From NCBI RefSeq assembly GCF_008728855.1, contig NZ_CP042906.1, positions 4,793,501 to 4,857,500 on the forward strand: DNA of 64,000 nucleotides. The letters run 5' to 3'. The translations under genes were made by a program, and so were the position numbers. The stretch is from Hypericibacter terrae (lineage in GTDB: Bacteria > Pseudomonadota > Alphaproteobacteria > Dongiales > Dongiaceae). The notes under the pieces were generated by a model, which worked only from the letters and a program-made list of their open reading frames with translations, had not been told where the DNA came from and ran no database searches. This document shows positions 50,496 to 58,769 of this stretch, one piece after another (the first letter of the stretch is position 1; each line of letters begins with the position of its first letter).

Positions 50496-53345
50496 CTAGT
50501 CCAGGCTCGCCAGCAGCCGTTCGGCGGCCTTCATGTCCGCCATGTCCGAGCCTTCCTGGAATCGCTCATAGACCGGTTGCAAAAGCTCCCGGGCCTCGTC
50601 GCGTCGATTCCAACGGGCCCAAAGCGCCGCCAGATCGGTCGCGGCGCGCAGCTCCCAGGCGAGAGCCGCCTGACGGCGGCTCCATTCGAGCGACTGCGTG
50701 AAAAGGGCCTCGGCTTCCTCGGACCGGGGCCGCGACATCGAGAGAAGCATGTTCCCCTTCACCCGCAGCAATTCCGGCATATGGGCGAGGTCCCCGTTTC
50801 CCTCCACCAGCCGGATCGTCTCCTCGATCAAGTCGAAGCCTTCGGCCTGCCGGCCGAGCGCCGCCAACCCTTGCGCAATGGAGAGGTTGAACTCCGTCGT
50901 CAGCAGCTCGTAGCGCGCCGCATGGAGCTCCGCCAGGCAGCGCTGCAGCGTCTCGACGCCGCCCTTCACATCGCCGCGGCGGATCGCCAGCTCTCCCTTG
51001 AAGCCGCGTCCGACCGCCAGATAGGGCTTCAGCGAATGGGCATCCGCATGCGCGATGAACCAGTCCATATGTTCCTCGGCGCTCTCGATATGGCCGCTCC
51101 AGAGCGACAGGAAGACGGCCCAGGCGAGGGCGATGGACAGGGTTCCCGGGTGATCCAGCGACGCGGCGTCCTCGACCGTCTGGCGGATGCGCTCCATGGC
51201 TTGGGCCGCACGGCCCTGCAGCCACAGGGTCCGCGCGAGCGCGACGCCCGCGTAATTGTGGTGATCGAAGCCGAGATAGAGCCCGCTGGCCCGCGAGGCG
51301 CCGCGCCCTTGCTGCAGGGCCGCCTCGAGCTCCCGTCGGGCGCCGTTCAGATCGCCGCTATGGCGGAGGGAGCGCCCGAGAAGAGAATGGGCCAAGGCGA
51401 CGGCGGCCGGATCCGCAACCGTCCCGGAAATGGCGGAGCAGCGCTTCGCGTAATGCAGGGCGGTTTTGAAGTCCCCCGCGCGGTGATGAAACATATGCAT
51501 CAGGCCCAGCAGCTGCAGCTGGTCCAGGGCCTCGCCCCGCTCTTCCGCGATCGCGAGGCTTCGGGTCAGAGCTCCGCGCGCCGCGTCGCTGCTGCCGCGG
51601 GTGAACATCGATGACAACCCCAGCGCCGCCTGAAGCTGCATCTCCTGGGGCCCGCCGCGCATGCCCGGGTCGAGGGCGAGGATCGCGCGCTCCGACCAGC
51701 GGGCCGATTCCATGAGCAGGGACATCGACAGGAAGACGGGCACAGCGGCGGCCGCAAGCCCGACGCCGACATCGGCTTTGCCATGGGGGCCAAAGCACCA
51801 GTCCAGGGCGGCCCGCACATTCCCGAGTGCTGCCAGATAGGGTGCGCGCTCCGCCGCGCTCGACAAAGCCGGCCATTCGGCTCCGGACTGCTCCAGCCAT
51901 CGCCGGTAATAGGAGGCGTGGCGCGCGGCCAGCTCGGCAAGCTCGGCGGCGTCGGCCTCGAGCTCGAGCGCATAAGCGCGCGTTGTCTCCAGGAGCCGAT
52001 AGCGCATCATGGCGCCCACGGGGCGGCTCGCCACCATCGATTTGGCGACGAGGCTGTCGATCGCGCCGAAGACCAGAGCCTCATCGACGGTCGCACTCGT
52101 CACCACGGCCAGCGCCGCTTCGATGGTGAATTGCCCGACGAACACCGCGAGGCGGCGAAGCACCACGCGCTCCAGGTCGGACAGGAGCCCGTAGCTCCAA
52201 TCCAGTGTCGCCTTCAGCGTCTGCTGGCGCGGTGGCGCCGTGCGCTGACCCACCCACAGCAGGGACAGCCGTTCCTCCAGAAGAGCAGCGGTTTGCTGGA
52301 GCCCGTAGGCGGCGACCCGGCCGGCAGCCAGCTCGATCGCAAGCGCCACGCCGTCGAGCTTGCGGCAGATGTTGGCCACGGTCGCCGCATTGGCGTCGTT
52401 GAGATGGAGGCGGGCCCCGCTCGCCGTCGCCCGCTCCATGAAGAGCTGGGTCGCGGGGAATGTCAGTGCCATCGCCGCCGTGAGACCCGGATCGTCCGGC
52501 GGAACGGTCAGGGGCGCCAATCTGTAGACCTGCTCGCCTTCCACCCTGAGGACCTCGCGGCTCGTCGCCAGGATATGGACCTGGGGCGCACTCGCGAAGA
52601 TGCGCGCCGTCAGGGCCGCGGCAGCCTCGATGACATGCTCGCAATTGTCGAAGATCAGCAGGATTCGCTTGTCGCGCAAATTGGCGATGAGGCTCGGCGT
52701 CGGATCCTGCGACTGAAAGGAGAGCCCCAGCATGGAGGCGAGGGAAGCGGCCACGAGATTGGGATCGCTCAGCGTGCCGAGATCGACAAAGAGCACGGCG
52801 CCCGCGAAGCTCTGCACCAGATCATGGCCGACCGCGACGGCAACCGTGGTCTTGCCGACGCCGCCCGCGCCGACGACGGTGACAAAACGCGAAGCGGCCA
52901 ATTGTGTCGACAGCATCAGGACGGAATCGGCCCGTCCGACCATCCGGACCAGGCGGCTTGGCAGGTTGGTCCGCGGGATGTCGGCGGCATCCGGCGCCAC
53001 CTGGCGCCCCGGCTCGCTCGACCGCGAGAGGGGCGCCACGAAGCAGTAGCCCCGGCCCGCCAGGGTGGCGATGTAACGGGCCCCCTCCTGGCCGTCGCCC
53101 AGCGCTTTTCGCAGGCTCGCCATGTGAAACCGCAGGCTGCCCTCGCCGACGGTGACGTCGGGCCAGACCCGTGCCATGAGGTCCCGTTTGCTGACGGCTT
53201 CGTTGGGGCGTGAGACCAGCGCAATCAGGATGTCGAGCGTGCGCGCGCCCAGCTGCAGCGTTACGCCTTCCCTGGTGAGGAGCCGTTCGCTCGGAACCAG
53301 GCTGAAACTGCCAAAGGACAGGACCTCTCTCGTCGGTGCCGTCAT
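50496..53345 (-). CDS. Winged-helix/STAND-ATPase transcriptional regulator with TPR-like C-terminus
   Basis: A 949-residue signalling regulator. Residues 10-105 are an OmpR/PhoB-type winged helix (LIALVSRPNEAVSKRDLMARVWPDV, SLRFHMASLRKALG, YIATLAGRGYCFVAP). Residues about 130-480 are a STAND/NB-ARC ATPase with Walker A GAGGVGKT (159-166) and Walker B RILLIFDNCEHV. The rest is helical, TPR-like. Such proteins act as switch ATPases that control a small regulon after sensing a signal through the repeat region. It is divergent from the epoxide-hydrolase operon, which it probably regulates. The 53343-53365 region upstream of its start carries tandem ATGACGCC units. Confidence 0.9.
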   Translation of the reverse strand: MTAPTREVLSFGSFSLVPSERLLTREGVTLQLGARTLDILIALVSRPNEAVSKRDLMARVWPDVTVGEGSLRFHMASLRKALGDGQEGARYIATLAGRGYCFVAPLSRSSEPGRQVAPDAADIPRTNLPSRLVRMVGRADSVLMLSTQLAASRFVTVVGAGGVGKTTVAVAVGHDLVQSFAGAVLFVDLGTLSDPNLVAASLASMLGLSFQSQDPTPSLIANLRDKRILLIFDNCEHVIEAAAALTARIFASAPQVHILATSREVLRVEGEQVYRLAPLTVPPDDPGLTAAMALTFPATQLFMERATASGARLHLNDANAATVANICRKLDGVALAIELAAGRVAAYGLQQTAALLEERLSLLWVGQRTAPPRQQTLKATLDWSYGLLSDLERVVLRRLAVFVGQFTIEAALAVVTSATVDEALVFGAIDSLVAKSMVASRPVGAMMRYRLLETTRAYALELEADAAELAELAARHASYYRRWLEQSGAEWPALSSAAERAPYLAALGNVRAALDWCFGPHGKADVGVGLAAAAVPVFLSMSLLMESARWSERAILALDPGMRGGPQEMQLQAALGLSSMFTRGSSDAARGALTRSLAIAEERGEALDQLQLLGLMHMFHHRAGDFKTALHYAKRCSAISGTVADPAAVALAHSLLGRSLRHSGDLNGARRELEAALQQGRGASRASGLYLGFDHHNYAGVALARTLWLQGRAAQAMERIRQTVEDAASLDHPGTLSIALAWAVFLSLWSGHIESAEEHMDWFIAHADAHSLKPYLAVGRGFKGELAIRRGDVKGGVETLQRCLAELHAARYELLTTEFNLSIAQGLAALGRQAEGFDLIEETIRLVEGNGDLAHMPELLRVKGNMLLSMSRPRSEEAEALFTQSLEWSRRQAALAWELRAATDLAALWARWNRRDEARELLQPVYERFQEGSDMADMKAAERLLASLD

Positions 53346-53717
53346 GGCGTCATCATGGCGTCATCTTTCGGGGCGGCGCGACCTGGGCGGCATCCTAGGA
53401 CAGGGATCAATGCCGCACCAAGGGCGAACAGGGCTCGTTCCCCTTCAAGAACCGGTGATCGCTTCCGGGCATAAGAACTTGGCTGGGAGGGATTCGGCGG
53501 GTTTCCTCCACCACGTCCCTCCGCGAGGGGCGGCAGGTCCGTTGACTGAACTTTCAACCGAACGCCCCTGCGCCTTGCCATCGCTGACAACTGCTAACAG
53601 CGCATAACGGGCGTCCTCCCGGGGCCTCTGCCTAAATGGGTGAAGCAGCAAGCGGACGGCCGCAGAGCCGCAATGCCTCGACCGCTCGAGCCCGCCCTTT
53701 CATAAAGGAGAAGGACC
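53346..53717. promoter_or_regulatory. Divergent control region with tandem mini-frames before the STAND regulator
   Basis: A 372-base gap. On the minus strand just before the regulator ATG are two tandem copies of the 11-mer GATGACGCCAT: ATG ACG CCA TGA and ATG ATG ACG CCA TGA, each ending in a stop that overlaps the next ATG. The real start ATG overlaps the last stop. This could be a translational reinitiation device, or an artefact of a small duplication. The rest of the gap shows no gene; the epoxide hydrolase gene has a strong AAGGAG before its ATG. Confidence 0.5.
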
Positions 53718-55031
53718 ATGACCGAATCATTGTCGTCGACCACCCGGCGCGAGTTCCTGACCACGTCCGCGACCGCGCTGCTGGCAACCTCGGCCGTCGC
53801 AGGTGGCCTCAACCTGTTTCCCATAGAGCAGGCGGCAGCGGCCGAGAACGACGCCATCCGCCCCTTCCGGTTCGATGCGCCGGAGGCGGATCTCGTCGAT
53901 CTGCGCCGGCGTCTCGCGGCCACCCGGTGGCCCGAACGGGAGCTCGCCACGGACGATACGCAAGGCGTCCAGCTCGCGACGATGCAGAAGCTCGTGGGTT
54001 ACTGGGGGACGGATTACGACTGGCGGAAGATCGAGGCGAAACTGAATGCGCTGCCGCAGTTCGTGACTGAGATCGACGGGCTCGACATTCATTTCATCCA
54101 TGTTCGCTCGAAGGAAGAGAACGCGCTGCCGCTCATCGTCACGCATGGCTGGCCCGGCTCGATCATCGAGCAGTTGAAGATCATCGGTCCGCTGACCGAT
54201 CCCACGGCCCATGGCGGGAATGCGTCGGACGCCTTCGATCTGGTGATTCCGTCGATGCCCGGCTACGGCTTCTCCGGCAAGCCGACCGCGACCGGCTGGG
54301 ACCCGGTCCGCATCGCCAGCGCCTGGATCGTGCTGATGAAGCGGCTTGGATACACGAAATATGTGGCGCAGGGCGGCGATTGGGGGGATGCCGTCACGGA
54401 GCAGATGGCCGTGCAGGCACCGCCGGAATTGCTCGGCATCCACACCAGCATGCCGGCGACCGTCCCGGCCGCCGTCTCAAAGGCGCTCCAGCTCGGCGGC
54501 CCGCCGCCAGCGGGTCTCTCGGCCGACGAACAACATGCGTACGACCAGCTGGACTTCTTCTACAAGCATGGCCTGGCCTACGCCCTCGAAATGTCGAACC
54601 GCCCTCAGACGCTTTATGGGATCGCGGATTCGCCCGCCGGCCTGGCGGCCTGGATCCTCGACCACGACGCGCGCAGCTATGAACTCATGGCACGCGTGTT
54701 CGACGGAAAGACCGAAGGCCTCACGCGCGACGATATCCTCGACAACATCACGCTCTACTGGCTGACGAACACCGGCGTCTCCTCTGCACGTCTTTACTGG
54801 GAGAACAAGCTGGCCTTCTTCGACGTCAAACACATCACCATCCCGGTCGCGGTCAGCGCCTTTCCGGACGAGCTCTATCAGGCCCCGCGCAGCTGGGCCG
54901 AGCAGGCGTTTCCGAAACTCCTCCACTACAACAAGCTCGACAAGGGCGGCCACTTCGCCGCCTGGGAACAGCCGGAACTCCTCACGGCCGAGCTCCGGGT
55001 CTCGTTCCGGCCGCTGCGGCAGTCGATCTGA
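53718..55031 (+). CDS. Tat-exported epoxide hydrolase
   Basis: A 437-residue epoxide hydrolase of the microsomal/juvenile-hormone type. A classical twin-arginine signal ([19 protein letters not shown]10, R11) precedes an EHN-like N-terminal domain ([25 protein letters not shown] in parts). The alpha/beta hydrolase core has VTHGWPGS and the nucleophile D221 in GGDWGD; the C-terminal H is in [12 protein letters not shown]. It opens epoxides to diols. First gene of the operon, with strong AAGGAG ribosome binding site. Confidence 0.92.
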   Translation: MTESLSSTTRREFLTTSATALLATSAVAGGLNLFPIEQAAAAENDAIRPFRFDAPEADLVDLRRRLAATRWPERELATDDTQGVQLATMQKLVGYWGTDYDWRKIEAKLNALPQFVTEIDGLDIHFIHVRSKEENALPLIVTHGWPGSIIEQLKIIGPLTDPTAHGGNASDAFDLVIPSMPGYGFSGKPTATGWDPVRIASAWIVLMKRLGYTKYVAQGGDWGDAVTEQMAVQAPPELLGIHTSMPATVPAAVSKALQLGGPPPAGLSADEQHAYDQLDFFYKHGLAYALEMSNRPQTLYGIADSPAGLAAWILDHDARSYELMARVFDGKTEGLTRDDILDNITLYWLTNTGVSSARLYWENKLAFFDVKHITIPVAVSAFPDELYQAPRSWAEQAFPKLLHYNKLDKGGHFAAWEQPELLTAELRVSFRPLRQSI

Positions 55032-55092
55032 GGCCGGCGGCGGCGCGCGTCCTGTGCGCGCCGCCCCCTCCCCTACCCGGTGCTGAAGGGAC

Positions 55093-55938
55093 ATGAAAAT
55101 GAGCAAGCCCTCAAACACAAGACAGATTCGGCTCGAGCGGATTTCGTCCGCTTACTGGCGAGTGACGTTCGACCATCCGCCGCTGAATATCTTCGGGCCC
55201 GACACAATTCCGCAGCTGGAAGAGATCGTCAGATCGCTCGAGAGCGACACGAGCGTGAAGGTGGTGGTGTTCGACAGCGCGGTCGAAGGGTTCTTTCTCA
55301 CCCACTATGACTTCCTCGCCAGGCTCGAGGAGTCGACGAGCCTGCCGCCGGGCACGACCGGCCTCCAGCCTCTGCCCGACATGCTGGCGCGGCTCAGCCG
55401 CGCGCCCGTCGTGTCGATTGCGTCCATTCGGGGACGGGCCAGCGGCGTCGGCAGCGAGCTCGCTCTTGCCAGCGACATGCGCTTCGCCAGCCGGGAGAAG
55501 GCGATTCTGTCGCAATGGGAAGTCGGCGCGGGCCTGGTCCCCGGCGGCGGCCCGATCGCGAGATTGCCGCGCCTGATAGGGCGTGGGCGAGCGTTGGAGG
55601 TGTTGCTGGGCGCCGACGATATCGGCGGCGATCTCGCGGAGCGCTATGGCTACGTCAATCGCTCATTGCCCGATTCCGAGCTCGATGGCTTCGTCGATGC
55701 GCTCGCGAGGCGGATAGCATCGTTCGACAAGCCGGCCATCGCCGAAACGAAGCGTCTGGCCAACAGGGCCAGCCTGCCCTCCGATGCGGACATCGCACCG
55801 GAGTGGGACGCCTTCATCGCGTCCGTTCAGCGTCCCGCCACCCAGGCCCGCATCAAGAAGCTGATGGAGCAGGGCTTCCACAAGCCGGGCGACGTCGAAA
55901 ACCGTCTCGGTCACTACGTCGGCCAGCTCGGCGCCTAG
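55093..55938 (+). CDS. Enoyl-CoA hydratase/isomerase family protein
   Basis: A 281-residue crotonase-fold protein. The oxyanion-hole region SIRGRASGVGSELALASDMRFA is recognisable in parts (RGRASGVGSELALA), and EVGAGLVPGGGPIARLPRLIGRGRALEVLLG follows the family. The usual second catalytic Glu is replaced or displaced, so activity as a true hydratase is uncertain. Start has AAGGGAC. It lies 61 bases after the epoxide hydrolase gene and 33 before ohr. Confidence 0.85.
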   Translation: MKMSKPSNTRQIRLERISSAYWRVTFDHPPLNIFGPDTIPQLEEIVRSLESDTSVKVVVFDSAVEGFFLTHYDFLARLEESTSLPPGTTGLQPLPDMLARLSRAPVVSIASIRGRASGVGSELALASDMRFASREKAILSQWEVGAGLVPGGGPIARLPRLIGRGRALEVLLGADDIGGDLAERYGYVNRSLPDSELDGFVDALARRIASFDKPAIAETKRLANRASLPSDADIAPEWDAFIASVQRPATQARIKKLMEQGFHKPGDVENRLGHYVGQLGA

Positions 55939-55971
55939 GAAACAGGCATTTTCTCAGCGAGGACCCCCACC

Positions 55972-56391
55972 ATGACCCAACCTGGAAAAGTGATCTACAC
56001 CGCGAAGACCCACACCACCGGCGGGCGCGAGAACGGCATCTCGCGCAGCTCCGACGGCCGCCTCGACGTCATGCTGTCGCCCCCCGGTTCACCGCGCACC
56101 GGCACCAACCCCGAACAATTGTTCGCGGCCGGTTGGTCGGCCTGTTTCGAAAGCGCGCTCGCGCTCGCGGCCCACAAGAAGAAGATCAAGCTGCCGGCCG
56201 ACCTGGCGATCGACGCCGAGGTCGACCTTCATCTCGACAATAGCGCGTACTTCCTCAGCGCCCGTCTCAAGGTGTCCATTCCCGGCATCGACCGGAGCAT
56301 CGCGCAGGGCCTGGTCGAGGATGCCGAAGGGATCTGCCCCTATTCGAAGGCCATCAAGGGCAACATCGCCGCCACCTACATCGTGGTCTGA
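55972..56391 (+). CDS. Ohr-family organic hydroperoxide resistance protein, copy 1
   Basis: A 139-residue OsmC/Ohr thiol peroxidase. The two catalytic cysteines are C58 in GWSACFESAL and C122 in GICPYSKAI, 64 residues apart, with the family's TGGRENG and GTNPEQLFAAG. Ohr proteins reduce organic hydroperoxides. GAGGA before the ATG. It is about 60 % similar by eye to the copy at 57195, suggesting a duplication within the operon. Confidence 0.9.
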   Translation: MTQPGKVIYTAKTHTTGGRENGISRSSDGRLDVMLSPPGSPRTGTNPEQLFAAGWSACFESALALAAHKKKIKLPADLAIDAEVDLHLDNSAYFLSARLKVSIPGIDRSIAQGLVEDAEGICPYSKAIKGNIAATYIVV

Positions 56392-56474
56392 GCGGTTCCT
56401 GTCTCGTCTGGATCACGCCGGCCAGGACCCGCGAGGGGCGGTGCGGCCGGAGACGACCGCTGGAGGGTCGCAGA

Positions 56475-57116
56475 ATGACCACGCCGACTTACAATCCCGC
56501 GCGGACGGGCCTGCTGTTCGTCGACCCGTACAACGATTTCCTTTCCGAAGGCGGCAAGCTGTGGCCAAGGGTGAAGGAGGTCGCGGAGCAGGTCCGTCTG
56601 ATCGACAATCTCAAGGCCGTCCTGGAGACGGTCCGGGCGAGGAACATCCAGGTTTTCATCGTGCCCCATCACCGATGGGAGCCCGGAGACTATCAGCGCT
56701 GGAAGCATCCCAACCACACGCAGATCTCGTCGGGCAGGATCCAGTTCTGCGCCAAAGGCAGCTGGGGCGGCGAATGGCGTCCGGATTTCGCGCCGCAAGA
56801 GGGTGACGTCATCGTCAAGGAGCACTGGGCGCAGAGCGGCTTCGCCAACACCGACCTCGACCAGCAGCTCAAGCAGCATGATGTCGAAAAGGTGGTCCTC
56901 ATCGGCCTGATCGCCAATACCTGCATCGAATCCACCGGCCGGTTCGCCATGGAGCTGGGCTATCACGTGACCCTGGTCACGGACGCGACGGCCGCCTTTT
57001 CGCCGGAGATGATGCACGCCGCCCACAAGCTCAACGGGCCGACTTACGCTCATGCGATCCTCACCACGGCCGAACTGATCGCGGCCTTGCAGACCGAGCC
57101 GAGCGCGGTCGATTGA
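56475..57116 (+). CDS. Cysteine hydrolase (isochorismatase family)
   Basis: A 213-residue isochorismatase-fold hydrolase. The catalytic triad is D in LLFVDPYNDF, K in VIVKEHWAQSGF and C150 in IANTCIESTG. The family includes nicotinamidase, biuret hydrolase and isochorismatase; the exact substrate is not evident. GGAGGG before the ATG. It lies between the two ohr genes. Confidence 0.9.
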   Translation: MTTPTYNPARTGLLFVDPYNDFLSEGGKLWPRVKEVAEQVRLIDNLKAVLETVRARNIQVFIVPHHRWEPGDYQRWKHPNHTQISSGRIQFCAKGSWGGEWRPDFAPQEGDVIVKEHWAQSGFANTDLDQQLKQHDVEKVVLIGLIANTCIESTGRFAMELGYHVTLVTDATAAFSPEMMHAAHKLNGPTYAHAILTTAELIAALQTEPSAVD

Positions 57117-57194
57117 GGCCCTTATCGGGCATGCGCAGAGCAGCGCGACCGACGCGTGCCTGGCATCTCGACATCGCTCAAAGAGGAATCCGTC

Positions 57195-57611
57195 GTGGCT
57201 CTAGCCGGAAAAGTTCTCTACACCGCCATAACCCACACCACGGGCGGCAGGGATGGGGCGTCCCGCAGCGCCGACGGACGGCTTGACATCAGGCTGTCGA
57301 CACCGGGCGGGCCTGGCAACGGCACCAATCCGGAACAGCTCTTCGCCGCGGGGTGGTCGGCCTGCTTCGAGGCTGCGATCGGACTCGCGGCCCGCAGAAT
57401 GAAGGTCACGCTCCCGCCAGACCTGGCGATCGATGCCGAGCTCGACCTGAATCTCGCGGACGGCGCCCATTTCCTCCGCGCCCGGCTCAATGTCAGCCTC
57501 CCGGGTCTGGACCAGGAGCTCGCCCAGGTCCTGGTCGATGCCGCCCACCAGACCTGCCCCTATTCCAAAGCGATCCGGAACAATGTCGACGTCCTGATCC
57601 CCATCGTCTGA
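57195..57611 (+). CDS. Ohr-family organic hydroperoxide resistance protein, copy 2
   Basis: A 138-residue second Ohr/OsmC protein with catalytic cysteines C57 (GWSACFEAA) and C121 (TCPYSKAI), the same 64-residue spacing as copy 1. It starts with GTG at 57195, preceded by AGAGGAA at ideal distance; an earlier in-frame GTG at 57156 lacks such a site. Both copies keep TGGRDGASRSADGRLD, TGGRENGISRSSDGRLD-like N-termini (written apart), showing recent common origin. Confidence 0.9.
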   Translation: MALAGKVLYTAITHTTGGRDGASRSADGRLDIRLSTPGGPGNGTNPEQLFAAGWSACFEAAIGLAARRMKVTLPPDLAIDAELDLNLADGAHFLRARLNVSLPGLDQELAQVLVDAAHQTCPYSKAIRNNVDVLIPIV

Positions 57612-57696
57612 GACAGGTTCGCCGTGGAAAGGGTCTGCCGCTTCGCAGGCGGGCAGATTCTTTACATCGGTCCAACAAGACAATCGGAGCCGCGCA

Positions 57697-58746
57697 ATGC
57701 TCGACATCGACCCCCATCGCCGCCGCTTTCTGGGTGCGGCCGCCCTGGCCATCGCCGCCGCCGAGCTCGGGAGAACCAGGTCGGCGAAGGCGCAATCCGG
57801 CGGGACGTATCTTGCGGATCTGCCCGCGATCAAGCCCGGGGCCCACAGCTCGTTCGGTGCCCTGAAGCAGATCGATGCCGGTCTGCTCAATGTCAGTTAT
57901 GCCGAGGCCGGACCGGCCGATGGCCCGCCGGTCCTTCTGCTGCATGGCTGGCCCTACGACATCCACAGCTATGTCGATGTCGCGCCGGCGCTGGCCTCGG
58001 CAGGCTACCGGGTGATCGTCCCCTATCTGCGGGGCTACGGCCCGACGCGCTTTCTTTCCGATGACACGATCCGCAATGGCCAGCAGTCGGTGACGGCGGT
58101 CGATATCGTCGCCTTGATGGAGGCGCTCGCGATCCGGAAGGCAATCCTCGCGGGTTACGATTGGGGGGCGCGGACGGCCTGCATCATCGCAGCGCTCTGG
58201 CCGGAGCGCTGCAAGGCCCTGGTTTCCGTGAGCGGCTATCTGATCGGCAGCCAGGACGCCAACAAGAAGCCGTTGCCGCCGAAGGCCGAGCTGCAATGGT
58301 GGTACCAGTATTATTTCGCCACGGAGCGCGGCCGGGCCGGCTACGAACAGAACAGGCGTGATTTCGCCAAGCTCATCTGGCAGCTCGCGTCACCGCGGTG
58401 GCGCTTCGACGACGCCGCCTTCGATCGCAGCGCCGCCGCCCTCGACAATCCCGATCATGCCGCCATCGTGGTGCATAATTACCGCTGGCGGCTCGGCATG
58501 GCCGAAGGCGAGGCGAAATATGACGATCTCGAACGGCGGCTCGCCGAGTTTCCGGTCATCGCCGTGCCCAGCATCACCCTGGAAGGCGATGCGAACGGCG
58601 CGCCCCACCCGGACCCCAGCGCCTATGCCAAGAAGTTCTCCGGCAAGTATGAGAACCGGATCATTCCGGGCGGCATCGGGCACAATCTGCCTCAGGAGGC
58701 CCCGCAGGCCTTCGCCAAGGCCGTCATCGACGTCGACGGTTATTGA
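57697..58746 (+). CDS. Tat-exported alpha/beta hydrolase (epoxide hydrolase/dehalogenase-like)
   Basis: A 349-residue alpha/beta hydrolase with an Asp nucleophile, D155 in GYDWGART, and the oxyanion motif LLHGWPYD. That combination is typical of epoxide hydrolases and haloalkane dehalogenases rather than esterases. A twin-arginine signal (HRRRFLGAAALAIAAAE) starts the protein, and cleavage may follow SAKA. It ends the operon, 85 bases after the second ohr gene. It may share substrate class with the first gene. Confidence 0.88.
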   Translation: MLDIDPHRRRFLGAAALAIAAAELGRTRSAKAQSGGTYLADLPAIKPGAHSSFGALKQIDAGLLNVSYAEAGPADGPPVLLLHGWPYDIHSYVDVAPALASAGYRVIVPYLRGYGPTRFLSDDTIRNGQQSVTAVDIVALMEALAIRKAILAGYDWGARTACIIAALWPERCKALVSVSGYLIGSQDANKKPLPPKAELQWWYQYYFATERGRAGYEQNRRDFAKLIWQLASPRWRFDDAAFDRSAAALDNPDHAAIVVHNYRWRLGMAEGEAKYDDLERRLAEFPVIAVPSITLEGDANGAPHPDPSAYAKKFSGKYENRIIPGGIGHNLPQEAPQAFAKAVIDVDGY

Positions 58747-58769
58747 ATGCGCGACTCCCGAGGGGCTCG

